Below are positions 58,973-64,000 of a DNA stretch of 64,000 nucleotides, piece after piece. The first letter of the stretch is position 1, and each line of letters opens with the position of its first letter. The notes beneath the pieces were generated by a model. That model saw only the letters and a program-made list of their open reading frames with translations, was not told where the DNA came from and made no database searches. Both the position numbers and the translations under genes were made by a program. Source of the DNA: Polyodon spathula (taxonomy: Eukaryota; Chordata; Actinopteri; Acipenseriformes; Polyodontidae); assembly GCF_017654505.1 (NCBI RefSeq), contig NC_054535.1, positions 50,204,348-50,268,347 on the forward strand, given 5' to 3'.

Positions 58973-61900
58973 TGTATATATTTAAGAGTTTTAGCGAGCA
59001 GGAGTTATTCTTGGCTTACTCTGATAAAGCCAAGTCTCAGGCAGTAGTTGTACGTGCTGCACTTATTCGTTAAATAATTTACATTAAAAAAGCATTGCAA
59101 ATATTTTTAAATAGCATGTTTACACAGATAACCATGAATAAACTAAAATAAGAGGATCGATAGTGTCTCACTTTGTTTCAATTTGACAAATTTGTCAACA
59201 CTACTGTTTTAAAGAGCGCTCATCTCAAGTACAATTAATCAGAAAAAGTGGATTCGTAACTAAATATATTACGGTATTTCCTTTGGCTGGTGAAATATAA
59301 AAAATATAGAGAGAGAAAATTTAATTCTACATAAGGAAATGTATTATTTTTCTCAGTAACGGCGAAATTCAGTGCTTATCCGGCATATTAACACCAGCCT
59401 CTGATCACGAATGATTGGACAGCTGTAAGATCTTTCACTTTCCCACTGGCTACTCACTCGCCTTTAATTTTCATGCATGAACGGCCTCTGCCTGCTTATG
59501 ATTGGACAGCTGCGTAAAACTTGGCAGCTATAACTCTCCAATTGGTTAAACTTACTGTCAGTACCTGTAACTGAAACAGACACAGTCCCACCCAGACATG
59601 TCCCACCCAGCTAACTTATGATTGGACTACCACAGAGACAATGCAGATATTCATTCGGTTGATCATAATGCAGAAGCCCTTCAGGAAAAAAAAAAAAAAA
59701 AAATAATGTAGAGTATGTACAAGCACAGCATAAGCAAGCAATAGCATCAATAGACTGCTGTGGTGCTTTTGTTGGCAAATGTTTAAAGCTTTCTTTATTT
59801 TTCCACGTTACAACCCACCAGAAATGTGTTCACAACCCATAATTTAAGAACAGCTTCCGCGGGCACAATTGCCTGGCTTCGCGGGCACGAATTTGCCCGC
59901 GGGCACCACTTTGAGGACAACTGGATTAGACAAACAATGAGTAATTAAGATTCAGGGTATGTGAAAAAGTAAGTGAACCCCTGATTTTATCAGCTCAATT
60001 AAGGGGATAGTTAGAATTAGGTGTTTAAATAATTAGGTAGATCTTCAGGGGTGAGTTTGGGAGGCCCCACCCTATTAAAGATCAGAAACTTTGTGAGTTT
60101 CTGATCTTTATATACAGGTGTGTGGAAACACATCATGCCATGATCAAAATAAATCTCTGAGGATCTCAGAAAAACAGTTATTGATGCTCATCAGTTTAGA
60201 AAGGGTTACAAAACCATTTCTAAGGATTTGGGGCTCCACCAATCCACTATCACACAGACAATCTACAAATGGAGAAAGTTCAAGACCACAGTCACTGTAC
60301 CCAGGAGCAGTCATCCTAAATCTCTTCAAGAAAAAAACGGAAAATCATCAAGGAAGTCACAAAGAACCCCAGATTAACATCCAAAGATCTGCAGGCCACT
60401 CTCACCTTGGCTAATGTGAGTGTTCATCACTCAACTATCAGAAAAAGACTGAACAAGAATGGTGTTCATGGAAGGATAGCAAGGAGGAAACCACTGCTCT
60501 CTACAAAGAGCATTGCTGCCCATCTGAAGTTCGCCAAAGAGCACATAGATGCTCCTCAAGACTTCTGGAATAATGTTCTCTGGACAGATGAGTCAAAGGT
60601 AGAACTTTTTGGCCTCAATGAGAAACATTATGTTTGGCGAAAACCAAACACTGTGTTCGAACAGAAGAACCTTATCCCAACCATCAAGCATGGTGGTGGG
60701 AGTGTGATGGTTTGGGGCTGCTTTGTTGCCTCAGGACATGGACGGCTTGCCATCATTGACACAACCATGAACTGCATTGTATCAGAAGATTCTAGAGGAG
60801 AAGGTCAGGCCATCCGTCCGTGAGCTGAAGTTGAACCGAAAATGAGTCATGCAGCAAGACAGTGATCCTAAACATACAAGCAGATCTACAAAAGAATGGC
60901 TGCAGAAGAAGATATTCTGCGTTTTAGAATGGCTTAGTCAAAGTCCGGACCTAAACCCCATCAAAATGTTGTGGCAGGACCTTAAGCGAGCTGTCCATGC
61001 AAGGAGCCCTCAAATGTCACAGAGTTGAAGCAGTTCTGTAAGGAGGAATGGGCTAAAATTATCTATTATTAGGACTTGGATTAAGATCTTATAACATTTT
61101 AGGTTTGAAATATATGAAAATTCTAAGGGGTTCACAAACTTTTTCTCGGCACTGTATATTGTTGGTATAATTACCAGTAACATAAACAACACTGCGTCTT
61201 ACAACGTAGCAATCATGTTACTGAACTATTCATTCTTAAAACAAATGGAATTTGGAGTGAATCACAATGACTCCTACATTATCAAGTTTACTGCACATCT
61301 TTCTGATTTTTGCATGAGAAAGTAAAATAAGGTGGGTTTTTTATATGATTGGTATCACTTCTGAAGATTATCAGTGTTAATTTAAGGGAAATCTGAAACA
61401 AAGTCTGTTCTTTAGAATTACCCAGAAACTAATCAATTTTGTATTATCAGCACACTATCAAAGTTTGTCCTCCCCGTTTTGACTTGGAAATGGTAAATGC
61501 AGCTTTTATTTGTTACAGAATTATATTTGCAAAACTGATTAATCAGCCCTGTAGAAACTGCCTTTTTCACAACCAGTATGTTCTCTATTATATAGTGCTG
61601 GTGTTTCCAATAAACACAATTTCTTTTTAGGTGATGCTGAGCAGTTCCAGGCATATCGAAAAATCATATGCATATGTGTTTTTACACCCATGGCTGGGCA
61701 CAGGCCTACTGACAAGGTACATTAAGCTCAGATTTTAGAACTCTTTCAGCAGTAAGACTCTTTGCAAAAAGATAGCCATGCTATAATTAATTAAAAAGAT
61801 CTAGTGTCTTTAATGAAACTAAATAATAAACTAATTCAGTATTAAATGTTTGCCTTCCAGCGCTTAACTTTCCTTTTGAACAATTAATCTTAAAAAAACA

Positions 61901-62909
61901 AAACTGTATACTACTAAATTCCAGTCAGTGCTATAGGAAAGGACAGTATTTGCTCAGCTTTTACCTTTTTCTCTATCTTTCTGTGCTAAGTTTTGATCTT
62001 TTGCTGTGAAGCGATGTCCACCTGTGGCACACAATTACTATTAATCTTCTGTTATATTGTGTGTTATTATCCAAGTCCGTATGAAAGCTAACAATTTTAA
62101 ATATCTTTAGAATTAGGATATGCCAAGGTAATTTTCCAATATTATACTTAGGGCTTCTAATTTTCGTTTTTAACTGATAAACGTTAAAAACACCCCCGAT
62201 ACAAAATAAATAAATAAATGAAATTAGTGTATCGCCAATAAACACTGGAAGTGGTTACTCAATTCACGTTGACTTCACCGCTTTTCCATTAAAAAAACCC
62301 CCTGAAAAACGACTTAAAAAAACAAAAACAAAGTACCTTTCCGTGCAGTTGGGCAATGACCCTCCATCCTACTTCCCAGTCTTAAATATCATCGATTCAT
62401 TCTGAATAGTTTAAACCCACCCCAACTACTTAGTGGCAGCAAATTCAACATTTCTATTGGACTCCATGTACGAGATTTAGAATGAGGTTACAATTCAGTA
62501 GGTGGCTTGTTCACTGGATTTAAAGCTATATTACAGTTAGATAGTGAGAATTTAAAACAGTATAGCAAATTGTGGCGAAATCTAAAAAAAAAAACATACT
62601 GCTATAAAACGTGTTACGATTACTCAATGTGTAAAATATTTTCAGTTATACTTAAGGAAATTAAATTGGATAGAAAGTATCCCCAAAGGGCTAAAATATA
62701 GATTTGTTTTTGTTCTAGCACTGCTGAAAAATGGCGTTCACGAAGAAAGATGTTAACGCCAACATTTCATTTTTCAATCTTGACTGAGTTCTTGGAGGTT
62801 ATGAATGAGCAGTCAGATATATTGGTCAAGAAACTGGAAAAGCACGCTGATAAGGAAACCTTCAACTGCTTCAGTCACATCACTCTCTGTGCCTTGGATA
62901 TTATTTGTG
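56731..62909 (+). CDS. CYP4V2: CYP4V2 gene, exons 1-4 (5' part, runs off the right edge)
   Basis: Exons 56731-56923, 58144-58256, 61631-61716 and 62719-62909 join in one frame of 583 nt (about 194 residues; family members are about 525). The product is an ER-membrane cytochrome P450 that omega-hydroxylates fatty acids; human CYP4V2 loss causes Bietti crystalline dystrophy. Seen here: the N-terminal membrane anchor (residues 5-30), the Pro-rich hinge [12 protein letters not shown] (40-51), the LLKIWLG strand (83-89) and the helix C WRSRR motif that contacts haem. The haem-binding Cys, the I-helix and the EXXR motif lie outside the window. FAM149A upstream matches human synteny. A CYP4V-family paralogue other than the V2 orthologue is possible. 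Confidence 0.9.
56924..58143. other. CYP4V2 intron 1
   Basis: It contains the degenerate exon-1 copy at 57214-57340; nothing else recognised. Confidence 0.7.
57214..57340 (+). pseudogene. Degenerate, internally deleted copy of CYP4V2 exon 1 in intron 1
   Basis: It starts ATGTCAGTCGAA (MSVE, as in exon 1), lacks most of the membrane-anchor part, then follows exon 1 closely: [20 protein letters not shown] against [20 protein letters not shown] plus TDGG. Similarity continues past the exon end into intron sequence (aagggaaatataaaa against aagggaaacattaag), so this is a DNA-level duplication, not retroposition. The donor GT has become AT, so it cannot splice as exon 1 does. Confidence 0.75.
58144..58256 (+). 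CDS. CYP4V2: CYP4V2 exon 2 (residues 65-102)
   Basis: Acceptor tatatttaag, donor GTTGAG|GTAAGT; 113 nt, phase 1 to 0. It encodes [19 protein letters not shown] then [18 protein letters not shown], the first beta-sheet region of CYP4 enzymes. Confidence 0.92.
58338..58403. repeat. (ATA)n microsatellite
   Basis: gtagtagta followed by an ataata run. Confidence 0.95.
58771..59923. mobile_element. Non-autonomous hAT element nested in Tc1
   Basis: The left tip cagtggtcctcatagt and right tip actttgaggacaactg are inverted hAT-type ends next to gggcacg-rich blocks. The flanks aattaaac and gattagac match at 6 of 8. Inside: a TA run (58904-58957) with CA, and tatgattggac/atgattggacagctg repeated near 59410, 59498 and 59617. 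No transposase. Confidence 0.85.
60120..61080 (+). pseudogene. Tc1 transposase pseudogene
   Basis: The N-terminal helix-turn-helix part (60120-60400) has stops. 60407-60823 is open and covers [22 protein letters not shown] (first Asp), HYVWRKPNT and [13 protein letters not shown]. After about 60800 the frame shifts; [13 protein letters not shown] (second Asp) and [13 protein letters not shown] follow. The last block should have Glu (PIE) as third catalytic residue but has Lys. Inactive on two counts. Confidence 0.88.
61631..61716 (+). CDS. CYP4V2: CYP4V2 exon 3 (residues 103-130)
   Basis: Acceptor ttctttttag, donor GACAAG|GTACAT; 86 nt, phase 0 to 2. It encodes [15 protein letters not shown] and the conserved PWLGTGLLT at the B'-C region. 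Confidence 0.92.
61717..62718. other. CYP4V2 intron 3, nothing recognised
   Basis: AT-rich, 1.0 kb, no transposon ends or exon seen. Confidence 0.55.
62719..62909 (+). CDS. CYP4V2: CYP4V2 exon 4 (residues 131-194)
   Basis: Acceptor ttgttctag, donor TTGTG|GTAAGT; 191 nt, phase 2 to 1. The start completes [22 protein letters not shown] with the helix C WxxxR motif, then [17 protein letters not shown] and [14 protein letters not shown] of helices D-E. Confidence 0.93.
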
Positions 62910-62944
62910 GTAAGTAAATTTACAATATTTTTAATAAATACTTA

Positions 62945-64000
62945 GGGGCAGATGTAAGGATACGTGCAAAGTGATTTGCGACTGATAAACACCCATGTTG
63001 CTGCCAAAAATGTGTTTAGCTGCAGTAAAGTGGAACTTTACCTGTCACTAAAAGTGCTGCGTATGTAGAGAATGGTTTTCACCAGCGCTATGAACCCACT
63101 GTCAAATTAGCACTTTGCCATCATTGATCCATTAAAATTATATTGAAATGCATTAAAATAAAGAAAAGAGCATTGAATTGGGTGGGGATCTGGAATACTA
63201 AGGATTTTGTTTTGTACTTGAGAAATTGCTGACCCTCCAAAAACTTTGCACCTCCTCTTACAAGGTGCAAACCATTGTAGAAGCGAGTAATTAAAAGTTG
63301 TATAAAACCACACACCTTCAGAGACTTGTCATTGACCATAGGATGGCTGCTGTGGTACACGTCATGATTTGGTGATACTTAGCTCTTTCTGAAAAAAGGC
63401 AAGAAAACCTTTGCAGGAGAAGGGTAAGATGGAAAAGACTCTGCAAACCCAGGGTCCCTTTGTTTGGGATGGATTGTCCTGTCCGCTTGCCTGTCTGGTG
63501 TCAGCTGTGATGTGGATGGTGGTCCTCCTCCTGTTCCTGTTGCTTGCCTGTGCTGCGTTGCAAGTTTTGCTTTTGTTCGCCGCTGCAGGTCCTGCCACCT
63601 TTTCATCACCTGGTTGACTGTCCTCCTGGTAACACCGACAGCATTGACCTTCTCCACTGTAGAGGACCATATGGCCTCTTTGGTAGCATAACTAATGTTG
63701 GCTGAGGCTTTTCCAAATAACTCAATTTCATGCGGAGTGACCTCAGCCATACGGACTGTCAGCCTTCTTAGAAAACGTTTTGTTTTTCTTTTCCATGTGC
63801 CAAGAGTACTTTGCTGTGCTTCCTCTGACAATTTTTTGTTTGGTTTGATTTTCGTGCTCCACAAATTTCATACAGTGCCTACTACTCTCTGTACTCTTAA
63901 TTTGCCTCACCTGTGGGCTGTAAGTGTAGCAGCTAAGCAGCCAGATGCACAGGCTGAGCCATTGTGACCCTCATTGTCATGATTGCGGCTCATTATTTGT
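62945..64000 (-). mobile_element. PIF/Harbinger transposon, left part
   Basis: A TTA at 62942-62944 precedes ggggcagatgtaagga, a Harbinger-type tip and target. It carries a Myb/SANT-type protein on the minus strand. The transposase gene and the other end lie beyond the window. Confidence 0.6.
63379..63864 (-). CDS. Harbinger Myb/SANT-like DNA-binding protein
   Basis: 161 codons, open. A basic N-terminus (about 1-38) is followed by a Myb/SANT-like trihelix: EVTPHEIELFGKASANISYA, AIWSSTVEKVNAVGVTRRTV and VMKRWQDLQRRTKAKLA (about 40-108), the three helices with Trp spacing of the Myb/SANT-like family carried by Harbinger elements as their second gene. The tail is polar and Pro-rich. In such elements this protein brings the transposase to the DNA ends. 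The exact start is uncertain; activity cannot be judged. It lies antisense in CYP4V2 intron 4. Confidence 0.65.
   Translation of the reverse strand: MWSTKIKPNKKLSEEAQQSTLGTWKRKTKRFLRRLTVRMAEVTPHEIELFGKASANISYATKEAIWSSTVEKVNAVGVTRRTVNQVMKRWQDLQRRTKAKLATQHRQATGTGGGPPSTSQLTPDRQADRTIHPKQRDPGFAESFPSYPSPAKVFLPFFRKS

Larger units (their letters stand above)
58611..61154 (+). mobile_element. Tc1-like transposon interrupted by a hAT element
   Basis: The left tip cagtgttgaaagtttgtgaa and right tip ttcacaaactttttctcggcactg are inverted, each flanked by TA. Without the 1153-bp insert at 58771-59923 it is about 1.39 kb. The transposase is on + and broken. Confidence 0.93.
58257..61630. other. CYP4V2 intron 2
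   Basis: An AAT microsatellite (58338-58403) and a Tc1 element with a nested hAT fill most of it. Confidence 0.75.

Overview
The window is vertebrate nuclear DNA, most likely from a ray-finned fish outside the teleosts. Sturgeon or paddlefish is my best guess, but nothing here proves it. It holds two protein-coding genes, both on the + strand, with large introns (intron 1 of the first gene is about 26 kb). The introns are packed with fish-type DNA transposons (Tc1, hAT, Tigger/pogo, Harbinger), an L1/Tx1-like LINE, LTR fragments, foldback MITEs and microsatellites. The gene order FAM149A then CYP4V2 is the same as on human chromosome 4q35, which supports both names. There is no bacterial, phage or CRISPR content.

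Layout. 1-1410: dead Tc1 transposon. 1411-4109: 5' flank of FAM149A, with an unusual motif cluster and a CCAAT/X-box-like promoter candidate. 4110-50707: FAM149A. I traced 15 exons by hand; all junctions are GT/AG, the phases agree at every joint, and together they give one 817-codon open reading frame. 4661-30777: intron 1, holding microsatellites, a telomere-like array, a 440-bp foldback element, three minisatellites, LTR candidates, a LINE, a Tc1 element with a 77-nt G run, and a candidate alternative first exon near 26 kb. 34948-41795: intron 7, a graveyard of two autonomous hAT relics in opposite orientation, a CR1-like LINE end and a non-autonomous hAT carrying an EcoRI-site minisatellite. 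43996-46737: intron 11 with a Tigger element. 48480-50018: intron 13 with three palindromic hAT MITEs. 50708-56730: intergenic, with an LTR-retrotransposon end and a MIR-like SINE fossil. 56731-62909: exons 1-4 of CYP4V2 (about 194 of an expected ~525 residues); the gene runs off the right edge. Intron 1 of CYP4V2 contains a broken copy of exon 1; intron 2 contains a Tc1 element with a hAT element nested in it; intron 4 contains the left part of a Harbinger element.

Function. FAM149A is a poorly characterised family protein; its paralogue FAM149B1 is linked to cilia. CYP4V2 is an ER-membrane fatty-acid omega-hydroxylase. They are neighbours, not a pathway. I found no new biological system. 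The most useful observations are the complete FAM149A gene model, the candidate second promoter, the CYP4V2 exon-1 duplication, and several undescribed-looking repeats. Percent identities and family assignments were judged by eye and need alignment.
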